A DNA stretch of 40,632 nucleotides. It comes from a virus. Both the position numbers and the translations under genes were made by a program. This document shows positions 20,499 through 28,744 of the stretch, piece after piece. The stretch covers positions 1 to 40,632 of the IMG/VR virus record IMGVR_UViG_3300048927_000784. One strand, written 5' to 3'. The notes below the pieces were generated by a model. That model made no database searches, was not told where the DNA came from, and saw only the letters and a program-made list of their open reading frames with translations. Positions within the stretch are counted from its first letter, which is position 1. Each line of letters begins with the position of its first letter.

Positions 20499-21715
20499 GC
20501 TTCTTGGGCAGCATCCTGGCCGCCATCGGGTGGGAGCCTGGCGCGCAGGACGGTGACAACGTCCGCACGGGTACGATCACCACCGAGCGTGCCGGCGATC
20601 AGGAGAATGGCACGTCGTTCCTCGGTTTGTCGGCGACGTGGGCGTGCGTGAACTTCTGGGCCGGCAACATCGCCGGCCTGCCGGTGACCGTCTATCGCAA
20701 GGGGCCCGGGGGCGTGGCCGTAGAGGCAACCGACCACCCGCTCTATTCGGTGCTGCACGACAGCCCAAATTATGACCAGTCGGCATTCGATTTTTGGGAG
20801 TTCATGGTCGCGTCGATCGAGATGCGCGGCAACGCCTTTGCTGAGATAGCGCGGCGCTTCGACGGCAAGATCGTGGCGCTCACCCCGATCCGGCCGGATC
20901 TCGTGCGGGTGACGCGGCTGCCGGGCGGCGATCTCCGCTATGCCTGGACCGACAACGGCAAGGATCGCGTCGTCGGACAGGAGCAGGTGCTTCATATCCG
21001 GGGATTCGGTGGGGACCCGCTGGGCGGCCTCTCGCCGCTTGCTGTGTGCCGCCGCACCTTTGCAGCGGCCTCTGCCGCCGATCGCGCTGCCCGGGCCATG
21101 TTTGCCAATGGAGCGCGCCCGTCTGGCACGCTGTCCACCGACAAGCCGCTGAAGCGGGAGCAGCGCCAGGAGCTTGAGGATCTGCTGCGCGAGAAGTTCG
21201 TCGGCGCCGCGAACAGCGGCCGCCCGATGCTGCTCGACAATGGTCTGACCTGGCAGGCGCTGTCGCTCAGCCCCGAAGACGCTCAGATGCTCGAAAGCCG
21301 GCAGTTCAGCGTCGAGGATATCTGCCGCGTGTTCGAGGTGGATCCGCACCTCGTCGGCCACACCGCCGGCAACACGAAGCTGGGCAGCAGCATCGGCGAT
21401 CAGACGCTGTCGCTGCTCAAGTTCAAGATGCGCAAGCGCCTCAAGCGCATTGAGGGGGCGCTCGAGAAGCAGCTTCTCACCGCCGCGGATCGCGCGGCAG
21501 GCGTGTCGATCGAGTTCAATCTTGAGGGCTTCCTGCGGGCAGACTCCGAAGGTCGCGCGCGGTTCTACGACCTGATGAAGCAATTCATGACCGTCAATGA
21601 GGTGCGCGCGCTGGAAGGGCTCGGCCCGGTACCCGGCGGCGACGTCATCCTCGCCCAAATGCAGGACATTCCCCTCGCTACCGCGGTCGGCAACACGAAG
21701 GAGCCGGTACAATGA
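20495..21715 (+). CDS. Portal protein, HK97-type
   Basis: A 406-aa phage portal. Typical stretches are WACVNFWAGNIAGLPVTVYR, a HPLYSVLHDSPNYDQSAFDF segment, LTPIRPDLVRVTRL, HIRGFGGDPLGGLSPLAVCR and a helical ARAMFANGARPSGTL. It forms the dodecameric DNA gate at one capsid vertex. The start overlaps the terL stop (ATGA at 20495-20498), and the stop overlaps the next start in the same way. The order TerL-portal-protease-capsid is classic. Confidence 0.95.
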   Translation: MSFLGSILAAIGWEPGAQDGDNVRTGTITTERAGDQENGTSFLGLSATWACVNFWAGNIAGLPVTVYRKGPGGVAVEATDHPLYSVLHDSPNYDQSAFDFWEFMVASIEMRGNAFAEIARRFDGKIVALTPIRPDLVRVTRLPGGDLRYAWTDNGKDRVVGQEQVLHIRGFGGDPLGGLSPLAVCRRTFAAASAADRAARAMFANGARPSGTLSTDKPLKREQRQELEDLLREKFVGAANSGRPMLLDNGLTWQALSLSPEDAQMLESRQFSVEDICRVFEVDPHLVGHTAGNTKLGSSIGDQTLSLLKFKMRKRLKRIEGALEKQLLTAADRAAGVSIEFNLEGFLRADSEGRARFYDLMKQFMTVNEVRALEGLGPVPGGDVILAQMQDIPLATAVGNTKEPVQ

Positions 21716-21894
21716 CCGAAGACCCCCGTCTCGCCGCGCACCGCGCCCAGCTGCAGGTCGCCGGCACCCAGCTGATGACCGCCGAGGAGATTCTCGCAGG
21801 GCAGACGCAGGCAGGCATACTGCGGCCGAGCTTCCTGCGCGATCATGATGATGATGGCTCGGTGCAGAGCCTGGTGCCGGGAGCCGATCGATGA
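21712..21894 (+). CDS. Small protein between portal and protease (60 aa)
   Basis: MTEDPRLAAHRAQLQVAGTQ then LMTAEEILAGQTQAGILRPS, an acidic helical peptide with a DHDDDG run near the end. Both ends overlap neighbours by ATGA, so it is translated with them. It has no known domain; it may assist head assembly. Confidence 0.65.
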   Translation: MTEDPRLAAHRAQLQVAGTQLMTAEEILAGQTQAGILRPSFLRDHDDDGSVQSLVPGADR

Positions 21895-22535
21895 ACGAAC
21901 TCGATTTCGAGCTCGACACCAAGTCGATCGGCGACGACGGCACGGTCGAGGGCATCGCCATCGGCTACGGCAATGTCGACCATGGCGGTGATCAGGTCAT
22001 GCCGGGCGCGTTCAGCGCGTCGCTGACGGGTCGCAAGTCGCTGCCGATGCTCCTCTACCATGATCAGCGCCGCCCCGCTGGCGTGTGGAACAGCTGGCAG
22101 GAGACCTCCGATGGCCTGCTCGTGAAGGGCCGGTTCGCCATGTCGACACCGACCGGCCAGGAGGCCTACGGCCTGACCAAGGACGGCGCGATCGGCGGCC
22201 TGTCGATGGGCTTCAAGACGCTGAAGCAGCGGATGGAGGCCAAGACGCGCCAGCTGCTCGAAGGCGTGCTGCACGAAATCTCGCTGGTGACGATCCCGAT
22301 GAACGATCGAACGCGCATCACCAGCGTCAAGGACATCGGTGATCTTCGCGACCGCTTGGCAGCCGGGGAACGGCTGACGGAACGCGAATGGGAGGGGCTG
22401 CTCAAGAAGAGCTTCGACCTCTCCAATGCAGAGGCTGAGCGCGCCGTGCGTCTCAACCTCAAAGGAGGCCAGGGGGAGCCTGGCGGCACGGCGAGCGACC
22501 AAGCGCGCAGCTTTTTCGAGGCTCTGCGCTCCTAA
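21891..22535 (+). CDS. Prohead protease, HK97 family (S78)
   Basis: A 214-aa protease. The catalytic candidates are H57 (LLYHDQ) and S105 (IGGLSMGF), with HEISLVTIPMN at about 128-138 closing the fold. The opening VEGIAIGYGNVDHGGDQVMPGAF is family-typical. It would cut the delta domain of the capsid protein and then itself. It lies directly upstream of the capsid gene and overlaps the preceding small gene (ATGA). The C-terminal tail (about 150-214) is charged and probably an internal scaffold-like segment. Confidence 0.93.
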   Translation: MNELDFELDTKSIGDDGTVEGIAIGYGNVDHGGDQVMPGAFSASLTGRKSLPMLLYHDQRRPAGVWNSWQETSDGLLVKGRFAMSTPTGQEAYGLTKDGAIGGLSMGFKTLKQRMEAKTRQLLEGVLHEISLVTIPMNDRTRITSVKDIGDLRDRLAAGERLTEREWEGLLKKSFDLSNAEAERAVRLNLKGGQGEPGGTASDQARSFFEALRS

Positions 22536-22592
22536 CTCCACCGGGTTTTCGCGTCGCGAGACGCCGCCCCTCCCATAGATGGACCCATTATC

Positions 22593-23804
22593 ATGAGCAC
22601 CGAAACGAAGTCGGTCGCCGAGCTGGCGGCCGAGACCAAGGCCGCGTTCGAAAAGAAGCACGACGAGGTCAAGGGAATCGCCGAAAAGGCGCTCGCCGAG
22701 GCCGCCAAGGGCATCTCGATGACCGAAACGGCCAAGGAGATCGCCGATCAGGCGCTCACCGGCATGAACGAGCTCAAGGGCTTGCTGGAAACGCTCGAGC
22801 AGAAGGCCGCGCGCCGCGGCGGCGGCGACGAGCGCCAGCAGAGCATCGGCGAGCAGTATGTCGAGAGCGACGAGTATAAGTCGGCGTTCGCGAGCGGTGC
22901 CCGTCAGGGCCAGAACGTCGGCATCGAGGTGAAGGCGATCACCTCCCTCACCACCGACGCCAACGGCTCAGCCGGCGACATGGTGCGCCCGGACCGCATC
23001 CAGTCGCCGATGCAGATGCTGCCGAACCGACAGCTCACCATCCGCAACCTGATCGCGCCGGGGCAGACCGCGTCCAGCTCGATCGAGTATGTTCAGGAAA
23101 CCGGCTTCACCAACAACGCTGGCATGGTCGCAGAAGGCACGCTGAAGCCGGAATCGACCCTCAAGCTGGACCTGAAGAACGCCCCCGTGCGCAAGATCGC
23201 GCACTGGTTCCTCGCATCGGCCGAAATCCTCGCCGATGCGCCGGGCTTGCGCTCGATGATCGACAATCGCCTCCGCTACGGCCTGGCGTTCGTCGAGGAC
23301 GTGCAGCTGCTGAAGGGGGACGGCACCGGCCAGAACCTGCTGGGTATCAAGCCCCAAGCGGCCGACTATGCGGTGCCGGCTGGTCTGACCGGCTTCGCGG
23401 CGCCGTCGATGATTGACAAGCTGCGCATCGGCCAGCTGCAGGTCGCGCTGGCGCTGTACCCGGCCGATGGCCAGGTGCTCCACCCGATCGACTGGGCCAT
23501 CATCGAGATGATGAAGGACGGCGAGGGCCGCTACCTGATCGGCAACCCGCAGGGCACGCTGGCGCCCACGCTTCGGGGTCTGCCGGTGGTGCCGACCATG
23601 GCCCAGACCGTCGGCGAGTTCACGATCGGAGCCTGGAAGATGGGCGCGCAGCTGTTCGACCGCGAGCAGTCGGGCGTGATGGTCTCCACCGAAGACGGCG
23701 ACAACTTCCGCAAGAACATGGTCACCATCCTCGCCGAGGAGCGCCTGGCGCTGACCACGTACCGCCCGGAAGCCTTTGTCGACGGCGCGTTCGCGAACGC
23801 CTGA
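22593..23804 (+). CDS. Major capsid protein, HK97 fold
   Basis: A 403-aa capsid precursor. Residues 1-115 are a helical, charged delta (scaffold) domain. The mature part probably begins near residue 115-118 (SLTTDANGSAGDMV). The E-loop has MVAEGTLKPES, and the P-domain ends in NFRKNMVTILAEERLALTTY. Compared with HK97 gp5 from memory, the crosslinking set K169, N356 and E363 matches K185, N375 and E382 here, so covalent chainmail formation is plausible. The protein is otherwise clearly alignable with HK97 gp5 through most of the mature part. It follows the protease gene after a 57-bp gap. Confidence 0.96.
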   Translation: MSTETKSVAELAAETKAAFEKKHDEVKGIAEKALAEAAKGISMTETAKEIADQALTGMNELKGLLETLEQKAARRGGGDERQQSIGEQYVESDEYKSAFASGARQGQNVGIEVKAITSLTTDANGSAGDMVRPDRIQSPMQMLPNRQLTIRNLIAPGQTASSSIEYVQETGFTNNAGMVAEGTLKPESTLKLDLKNAPVRKIAHWFLASAEILADAPGLRSMIDNRLRYGLAFVEDVQLLKGDGTGQNLLGIKPQAADYAVPAGLTGFAAPSMIDKLRIGQLQVALALYPADGQVLHPIDWAIIEMMKDGEGRYLIGNPQGTLAPTLRGLPVVPTMAQTVGEFTIGAWKMGAQLFDREQSGVMVSTEDGDNFRKNMVTILAEERLALTTYRPEAFVDGAFANA

Positions 23805-23813
23805 ACCACCTGA

Positions 23814-23840
23814 CCGGGGCGAGCCACGCGCTCGCCCCGG
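23814..23840 (+). terminator. Strong stem-loop after the capsid gene
   Basis: An 11-bp perfect stem, CCGGGGCGAGC (23814-23824) with GCTCGCCCCGG (23830-23840), around a 5-nt loop. It has no U-tract, so it more likely acts as an attenuator, an RNA-stability element or a processing site that lets capsid mRNA exceed downstream messages. Confidence 0.6.
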
Positions 23841-23858
23841 CAACGGGAGCATCGTCCG

Positions 23859-24143
23859 ATGTCCGACAAGAAGATCAAGTATGAGGTGCGGCGCTCCATG
23901 CAGTGCGGCGCCGAGAGCTTCGAGCGCGGCGACACGCGCGAGATGACCGAGGCAGAGGCCACGCCGCTGCTCAAGTCCGGCGCTTTGTGCCTGCCGGGCG
24001 AAGATCCCGCCGAGCGCGAGCCGGCCGTGCAGCACACCTTCGGCACTGCGCCGCAGGAGAGCCCGAAGGATTTCACGGTCGCCCACCCCGATAGCGCCAT
24101 CAAGTCGCCCGCGCGGCAGCAGGGCTCGAAGAAGGCGAACTGA
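23859..24143 (+). CDS. Small head-region protein (94 aa), unknown
   Basis: GGGAG lies about 10 nt before ATG 23859. The N-terminus (MSDKKIKYEVRRSMQCGAES) resembles small head- or tail-module proteins, and the rest is low-complexity and charged (EDPAEREP, QQGSKKAN). A similar short ORF at 27515-27697 has a comparable layout (GDKSHEFTDGE and a charged tail). No function is assigned. Confidence 0.6.
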   Translation: MSDKKIKYEVRRSMQCGAESFERGDTREMTEAEATPLLKSGALCLPGEDPAEREPAVQHTFGTAPQESPKDFTVAHPDSAIKSPARQQGSKKAN

Positions 24144-24145
24144 TC

Positions 24146-24838
24146 ATGGCCGACAACATCACGACCCCAGTCGCCGACGGGAAGACGCTCGCCGCCAAGG
24201 ATATCGGCGGCGCAGGCATCCTCTACCCCTGGAACCTGATTGCCGACAGCGCGGGCGCCGATGCCGTCGGCCTGGTCACCGCGAGCCCCGCTGCGTTCAC
24301 GATCCTCGGCCGCCTGAAGGCGATCACCGATGGCGTCCTCGCGGCAACGCCCGCGGGCGAAAACTACATGGGCAAGATTGGCGGCGACGTGCTGCTTAGC
24401 GCGCCCGCCGCCGCGCCGACGGTCAGCGCCTCCGCCTACGCCGCCGGCCAGGTGATCGGCACCAAGTTCACGCTGCCGAACGCCGCACGTGTGGCCGCCG
24501 GCGCGGGCCTGATCCAGGCCGCGACCGTGCTGTCGAAGACCGCGACGACTGCCGCGATCGATATCCTGATTTTCTCGGCCGACCCGACCGCCTCGACGCT
24601 GACCGACAAGACGGCGCCCACCATCGCCGCCGCTGACCTCGACAAGATCGTCGGCGTGATCCACCTCACCGACTGGAGCGCTCTGGGCGCTGCGGCGCTG
24701 GCTCAGAACCTTGCCGTGGGGCTGCCGTTCCGCCTGCCGGCCGGCACCAGCCTTTACGCCGTGCTAATCGCCCGCGCGGCGATCACGCCTGGCTCGACAA
24801 CCGACCTGCTCCCCGCGGTTCGCATCATCCCCGGCTGA
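24146..24838 (+). CDS. Putative virion protein (230 aa), Ala/Thr-rich
   Basis: A beta- and Ala-rich protein starting MADNITTPVADGKTLAAKDI. The repeated AAAPTVSASAYAAGQVIG and LPNAARVAAGAGLIQAAT stretches are typical of structural proteins encoded between capsid and connector genes in alphaproteobacterial siphophages. It has no signal peptide. It may be a head decoration or fibre protein; the exact role cannot be told by sequence alone. Confidence 0.65.
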   Translation: MADNITTPVADGKTLAAKDIGGAGILYPWNLIADSAGADAVGLVTASPAAFTILGRLKAITDGVLAATPAGENYMGKIGGDVLLSAPAAAPTVSASAYAAGQVIGTKFTLPNAARVAAGAGLIQAATVLSKTATTAAIDILIFSADPTASTLTDKTAPTIAAADLDKIVGVIHLTDWSALGAAALAQNLAVGLPFRLPAGTSLYAVLIARAAITPGSTTDLLPAVRIIPG

Positions 24839-24853
24839 TAGGAGGCTCGCGCC

Positions 24854-25348
24854 ATGTTGACGCACCTGATCGTCCTCGGCCTGCTCACTGCTCCTTCGGG
24901 GGCCGGCATCGGCCCGGTGATCGCCACGCCGGACCGCACGGCGAGCATGGCGATCATCCAGCCGACGGCAACGCGCCCCAACAACATCCCGCTCGGCGCC
25001 GTCACCTGGTCGCAGCCCTACGACCCGGGCGACCATGCGCCATATGCCATCAGCTTCAAGGACCTGCTCGACGAGGGCGAGACGATCGCCAGCATCGACG
25101 CAATCAAGGTCTCGTCCTCGGCGGCGCTGCTCGGCATCTCCGTCGACACGGCTGCCGCCTATGCGCCGATCATCGACATCGCCGGCGACAAGATCCAGCT
25201 CTGGTTCCTCGTCGATCAGTCTGCGTGGGAATCGGCCGCGTTCGCCGCGGCGGGCGTGCAGGTCGCGATCACCGTGCGGGTGGTGACCAGCGGCTCGCCA
25301 GCGAAGCGCTATGAGCGCACCGCAGTCCTGACGGTGCGGCAGCTGTGA
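24854..25348 (+). CDS. Putative virion protein (164 aa)
   Basis: The product starts MLTHLIVLGLLTAPSGAGIG and contains TWSQPYDPGDHAPYAISFKD and DIAGDKIQLWFLVDQ, with an Ig-like beta pattern (VAITVRVVTSGSPAKRYERT) at the end. The stretch from about residue 55 to the end looks like a small all-beta domain found in head or tail accessory proteins. The first 20 residues are hydrophobic but lack a clear signal peptidase site. It overlaps the next gene by GTGA. Confidence 0.6.
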   Translation: MLTHLIVLGLLTAPSGAGIGPVIATPDRTASMAIIQPTATRPNNIPLGAVTWSQPYDPGDHAPYAISFKDLLDEGETIASIDAIKVSSSAALLGISVDTAAAYAPIIDIAGDKIQLWFLVDQSAWESAAFAAAGVQVAITVRVVTSGSPAKRYERTAVLTVRQL

Positions 25349-25566
25349 ACGTCGACAACGGGAGCCGCGTCCGGCTGGAGATCGCGGGCGTGTTCGAAGG
25401 CATCGCCGGTGTGCAGGGAAATCGAGCAACGTTCGTGCCCAACCGTTCCTCTGCGCGGCCCGAGACCGTCAAAGGCGGGCTCTTGGACGGCAAGCCGGTC
25501 CTGCTCACCACCACCAAAGAGGCGGATGGCCCTATGTACGTCGCGCGCTTCCAGGTGATCGAATGA
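25345..25566 (+). CDS. Small structural-region protein (73 aa)
   Basis: Starts at GTG 25345, overlapping the previous stop, and ends overlapping the next start (ATGA). It has a beta-rich sequence, VDNGSRVRLEIAGVFEGIAG then RATFVPNRSS and a VARFQVIE end, like a minimal barrel. No domain is recognised. It is probably a head or connector accessory protein, judged from the coupled position. Confidence 0.6.
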   Translation: MNVDNGSRVRLEIAGVFEGIAGVQGNRATFVPNRSSARPETVKGGLLDGKPVLLTTTKEADGPMYVARFQVIE

Positions 25567-26186
25567 CCCTCGCCGAAATGCGCGCGATCGTCGGCCTCGA
25601 CGACATCGCGACGGATGCGCAGGTCGTTGCCGCCTACGCGGCACTTGTCGACGATGGCCCGCCCGCGGCCCTCACGATCGTCGAGCCTGTCACCGTCGAG
25701 CAGGTGCGCCTGCACTGCAAGATCGAGGAGGACGAGGAAGACGCCCTGATCGAGCAGAAGATCAGCGCGGCGCGCGAATGGGTCGAGGACTACACCGACC
25801 GGATTGTCGCGCAGCGCACGCTGGTGCAGCACTTCCGCGCCTGGGGCACCTATCTCATCCTCTACAGCCGCCCTGTCGTGTCGATCGTGTCTATCGCCTA
25901 CGACGGCGCAGATGGCGCCGCGACGATCACCGATGCCGCCTATTCTGTTGGACCCAGCCCGGTCCGCATCTATCCGCCTGCGGGCGGCTGGCCCGCGCTC
26001 CGGCCCGGCGGCGGCGTCACCGTCGCCTACACGGCTGGCTATGGTGCCAGCGAGGCGCCGCACGCCATGGTCGAGGCAATCATTGTGCTGGTGGCGGGCA
26101 TGCTCGACGAGCGGGCAGGGGCCTACGACAACGCGGTGCGCGCGGCCGAGCGCCTGCTCGCGCGGCTGACGCAGGTCGCGATCTGA
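25563..26186 (+). CDS. Head-tail connector protein, gp6-like
   Basis: A 207-aa adaptor. The gp6-like core starts at VTVEQVRLHCKIEEDEEDAL and continues with IEQKISAAREWVEDYTDR, the family's N-terminal helices. Then comes a beta-rich middle with SRPVVSIVSIAYDGADG and VAYTAGYG, and a C-terminal helix of the MLDERAGAY type. The first 45 residues are an additional helical extension (LAEMRAIVGLDDIATDAQVV). It would form a ring below the portal. It is coupled to both neighbours (ATGA, TGATG). Confidence 0.85.
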   Translation: MTLAEMRAIVGLDDIATDAQVVAAYAALVDDGPPAALTIVEPVTVEQVRLHCKIEEDEEDALIEQKISAAREWVEDYTDRIVAQRTLVQHFRAWGTYLILYSRPVVSIVSIAYDGADGAATITDAAYSVGPSPVRIYPPAGGWPALRPGGGVTVAYTAGYGASEAPHAMVEAIIVLVAGMLDERAGAYDNAVRAAERLLARLTQVAI

Positions 26187-26554
26187 TGACGGCCGTGTTC
26201 GACCCGTCCAAGCTCAACCGCCGGGTCCGCATCGAGCGCCCGGTCGCCGACACCAGCCTGGACGGCGCCGGCTCGGGCAATTGGGAGCTGGTGAAAGAGG
26301 TTTGGGCCGAGGTGCAGGATGCGCTGCCGAGCCGCGGCGAGCGCCTGGCTGACGGGATCAACGTCGCCGCGCGCCCGGCGCGCGTGCGGATCCGCTTCCG
26401 CCACGACGTCGCTTCGAACATGCGCCTGGTGCTGCTGCGGAAGAAGGTGCCCGAGCGGATCATGCAGATCGTCTCCGGCCCGGCGACGCTAGGCAACCGG
26501 GATGGCCTGGAGATGATGGCCGAGGAATATCGTCCGGCCGGGAACCCGGCCTGA
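26186..26554 (+). CDS. Phage head closure / head-tail adaptor protein
   Basis: A 122-aa protein with the head-tail joining family pattern. LNRRVRIERPVADTSLDGAG is followed by W-E-L-V-K-EVWAEVQD and RIRFRHDVASNMRLVL, then GPATLGNRDGLEMMAEE. The start ATG shares its A with the previous stop (TGATG), as does the end with the next gene. It would sit between the connector ring and the tail. Confidence 0.85.
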   Translation: MTAVFDPSKLNRRVRIERPVADTSLDGAGSGNWELVKEVWAEVQDALPSRGERLADGINVAARPARVRIRFRHDVASNMRLVLLRKKVPERIMQIVSGPATLGNRDGLEMMAEEYRPAGNPA

Positions 26555-27084
26555 TGGTGACGGTACGCGGGCGGGACGCGGTCGACCGCTTCTTCGCCCA
26601 GCTGCCGAAGGAGATCGAGGGCAAGCTGCTCCGCGGCGCTGGCCGTGTCGGCGGGAACGTGGTTGCGGAAGATGCGCGCCAGCGCGCCCTTTCCGAGGAA
26701 GTCCGCGACAACATCATCGTGAAGGTGTCCAGTCGAGACGGCCGGATCGTCGTGAAGATTACCGTCCGCCAGGGCTGGAGCTATTCGCTTGGGATCTGGC
26801 AGGAGTGGGGCACGGAGCCGCACTTCATCAAGGTGGCCGAGGACCAACGGCAGGGCCGCAGCATCGGCCGCATCAACAAGCTGGTGCGGGAGGGCTCGCT
26901 CGTGATCAACGGCCAGTTCGTCGGCAACACCGTGCGCCATCCTGGTGCGCGCGATGTGCCGTTCCTCCGCCCGGCGCTCGACCTAGGCGTCGCGGACGCG
27001 ATCTCGGCGGCGCAGACGTACATCAACAGCAGGATTGTCGGCGGCAAGATCGTCGGCGCCGCGGAGCCCGAGGACGAGCAATGA
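26554..27084 (+). CDS. HK97 gp10-like tail/connector protein
   Basis: A 176-aa protein with the gp10 family pattern: VRGRDAVDRFFAQLPKEIEG, AEDARQRALSEE, SYSLGIWQEWGTEPHFIKVA and HPGARDVPFLRPALD. The HPG and PFLRPAL elements are the most family-typical. It belongs to the neck module that joins head and tail. The start overlaps the previous stop (TGATG), and the stop overlaps the next start. Confidence 0.85.
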   Translation: MVTVRGRDAVDRFFAQLPKEIEGKLLRGAGRVGGNVVAEDARQRALSEEVRDNIIVKVSSRDGRIVVKITVRQGWSYSLGIWQEWGTEPHFIKVAEDQRQGRSIGRINKLVREGSLVINGQFVGNTVRHPGARDVPFLRPALDLGVADAISAAQTYINSRIVGGKIVGAAEPEDEQ

Positions 27085-27494
27085 GCGACGGGCCGGAGGC
27101 GGCGGACATTGTCGGCGCGCTGCTGCGCGGTTTCGCCGATCTCATTGCGATCGTGCCCGTGGAGCGGATCAAGCTCGGCACGCTGCCCGAAGGCACGCCG
27201 CTGCCGCAGGTGCTGCTCAGCGCGACCAGCACGGTCGAGCGGAAGCCGCTCAAGCGCCCTGCAGCGGTTCGCACGACCGAGCGCGTGTCGGTGAAGGTGC
27301 GCGCGGACAATCTGCGCGATCAGCGCCTCTTGCGTCGCCTGGTCGTCCGCTGCTGCGCGCATCAGGCAGGCGATATCGGCGGCGGCTCTGCCGTTTCGAT
27401 CACCACCGACGGCGCCGGGCCCGAGGGCATCGGCCTGGGCGGCGCCTTCGAACGAACTCAGGACTTCCGCGTCAGCCACGACGTCGCGGTCTGA
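27081..27494 (+). CDS. Tail completion protein (gp11/DUF3168-like)
   Basis: A 137-aa protein starting MSDGPEAADIVGALLRGFAD, with LPQVLLSATSTVERKPLKRP and TERVSVKVRADNLRDQRLLR as the two strand-helix blocks expected of the gp11-like tail-terminator fold. It overlaps the previous gene by ATGA. The position just before the tail tube fits the tail terminator, which halts tube growth and joins the head. Confidence 0.75.
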   Translation: MSDGPEAADIVGALLRGFADLIAIVPVERIKLGTLPEGTPLPQVLLSATSTVERKPLKRPAAVRTTERVSVKVRADNLRDQRLLRRLVVRCCAHQAGDIGGGSAVSITTDGAGPEGIGLGGAFERTQDFRVSHDVAV

Positions 27495-27514
27495 GCCACC
27501 AAGAGGAGAACACC

Positions 27515-27697
27515 ATGTCGACGACGAAGACCGCCTATGCGCTGAAGACTTTCCGCGATGCCGGCACCGAGAAGGAATACGAGGGCGACAAGTCCCACGA
27601 GTTCACCGACGGTGAATATCGCAACTTCAAGGCGGCCGGCCTGATTGCGGATCAGAAGCCTGCCCCCGCCAAGGCCGGCGACAAGCCCGCCGCCTGA
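27515..27697 (+). CDS. Small protein upstream of the tail tube (60 aa)
   Basis: AGAGGAGAA lies just before ATG 27515. The product starts MSTTKTAYALKTFRDAGTEK and ends in a Pro/Ala/Lys-rich tail (PAPAKAGDKPAA). The first 45 residues could form a small folded unit; the rest looks disordered. Such short ORFs are common between tail terminator and tube genes. Confidence 0.6.
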   Translation: MSTTKTAYALKTFRDAGTEKEYEGDKSHEFTDGEYRNFKAAGLIADQKPAPAKAGDKPAA

Positions 27698-27765
27698 CCA
27701 GTTCGGCCGCGATCCGCGGTTGATCCCCCGCCGGCGTCGCCGGCTCACCACCAAGGAGTAGAACC

Positions 27766-28215
27766 ATGGGTCTCCAGACCGGAGCCGGGGCGTCGATCGC
27801 AATTTCGGTTGCTGCCCCGACCACTCTCGACGCCACCGGCTATGCCGCGCTGACGTTCACCGAAGCAGGCAACTGCGAGAAGATCGGCGGCATCGGTGCC
27901 ACCTATGCAAAGACCGATTTCCAGCCGCTGAAGGGCGCGAAGCAGAAGCTGAAGGGTAGCGCCGACTACGGCTCGCTTCAGCCCTCCTTCGCGTACGACG
28001 AGACGGATGCCGGACAGGTCATTTTCCGCACCGCCGCCGACAACGAGACGAACGCGCTCTATTCGTTCTGCGTCACCTACCAGAATGGCGCCAAGCGCTA
28101 TTTTCAGGGCCGCGTCTTCGGCTGGCCGGAGACGATCGACGGCGCAGATCCCGTCGTCATGGCGACCCCGACCGTCGAGATCTGCTCGAAGATCGTGAAG
28201 GTCGCCGGCACCTGA
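27766..28215 (+). CDS. Major tail (tube) protein
   Basis: A 149-aa tube protein. It starts MGLQTGAGASIAISVAAPTT and has LTFTEAGNCEKIGGIG, LKGSADYGSLQPSF and ALYSFCVTYQNGAKRYFQG, the alternating beta pattern of siphophage tail-tube proteins. AAGGAG lies 7 nt upstream. It is placed directly before the G/GT chaperone genes, as expected. Many copies stack into the tail around the tape measure. Confidence 0.85.
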   Translation: MGLQTGAGASIAISVAAPTTLDATGYAALTFTEAGNCEKIGGIGATYAKTDFQPLKGAKQKLKGSADYGSLQPSFAYDETDAGQVIFRTAADNETNALYSFCVTYQNGAKRYFQGRVFGWPETIDGADPVVMATPTVEICSKIVKVAGT

Positions 28216-28319
28216 TCCTGTCCGGCGCCCGCGACGCCGGTTTCTATATGCGCCAGCGCGCCGCGTGATCGCGGGATGCGTGACGGGCTGGCGCACCAAT
28301 CCCGCGAAAGGCAATTCCC

Positions 28320-28727
28320 ATGGACGTTTCGAAGCTGAAGGCCGCCCCGACGGCGACCATCCACATCAAGAGCATGGATGGCGAACCCCTGTACGAGGGC
28401 GACAAGCCGATCCTGATCAAGATCCACGGCCCGGGCAGTCGCGCTTACGGCACCGTCGACGCCCGGCAAACGGCGCGATCGATGAAGCGCTACAACGACA
28501 ATGAGGGCAAGGTAACGGCACCGACGGCCGAGGAGCGCCAGGCCGAGCTGGCGGAGGATCTCGCCGACGTCACCATCTCCTTCGAAGGGCTCACCTGCGG
28601 CGAGCTGACCGGCCGCGAGCTCTTTCTGGCCGTTTACGGTGACCCCGAGCTCGGCTACATCGCGAAGCAGGTGAACAAGGCCCTGGGTGACTGGGGAAAG
28701 TTCAAGCCCGCCTCGCCCAGCAACTGA
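28320..28727 (+). CDS. Tail assembly chaperone, G-like
   Basis: A 135-aa protein between tube and tape measure, the position of lambda gpG. It starts MDVSKLKAAPTATIHIKSMD and has an acidic middle (EERQAELAEDLADVTISFEG), then LFLAVYGDPELGYIAKQVNK. Near its end, codons TGG GGA AAG (28692-28700) contain the slippery heptamer G GGA AAG. Slippage by -1 would bypass the stop at 28727 and continue in the reading frame of 28745-29158. The unshifted and shifted products would be 135 and about 279 aa. They would bind the tape measure and hold it for tube assembly. An imperfect hairpin lies in the gap upstream (28249-28295). Confidence 0.85.
   Translation: MDVSKLKAAPTATIHIKSMDGEPLYEGDKPILIKIHGPGSRAYGTVDARQTARSMKRYNDNEGKVTAPTAEERQAELAEDLADVTISFEGLTCGELTGRELFLAVYGDPELGYIAKQVNKALGDWGKFKPASPSN
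28694..28700 (+). promoter_or_regulatory. -1 programmed frameshift site G GGA AAG
   Basis: The heptamer GGGAAAG is in the X XXY YYZ register of the G-like frame. It is the slippery sequence known from lambda gpG-gpT. After a -1 slip the frame is open from 28700 through to 29158 with no stop in between. A nearby stem-loop or internal Shine-Dalgarno is not obvious. Confidence 0.85.
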
Positions 28728-28744
28728 CGATCTACGTCCGGCAC

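Noticed and set aside
20231-21961. Minus-strand frame of 576 codons
   Set aside because: It is antisense to the portal and terL genes and has no family features.
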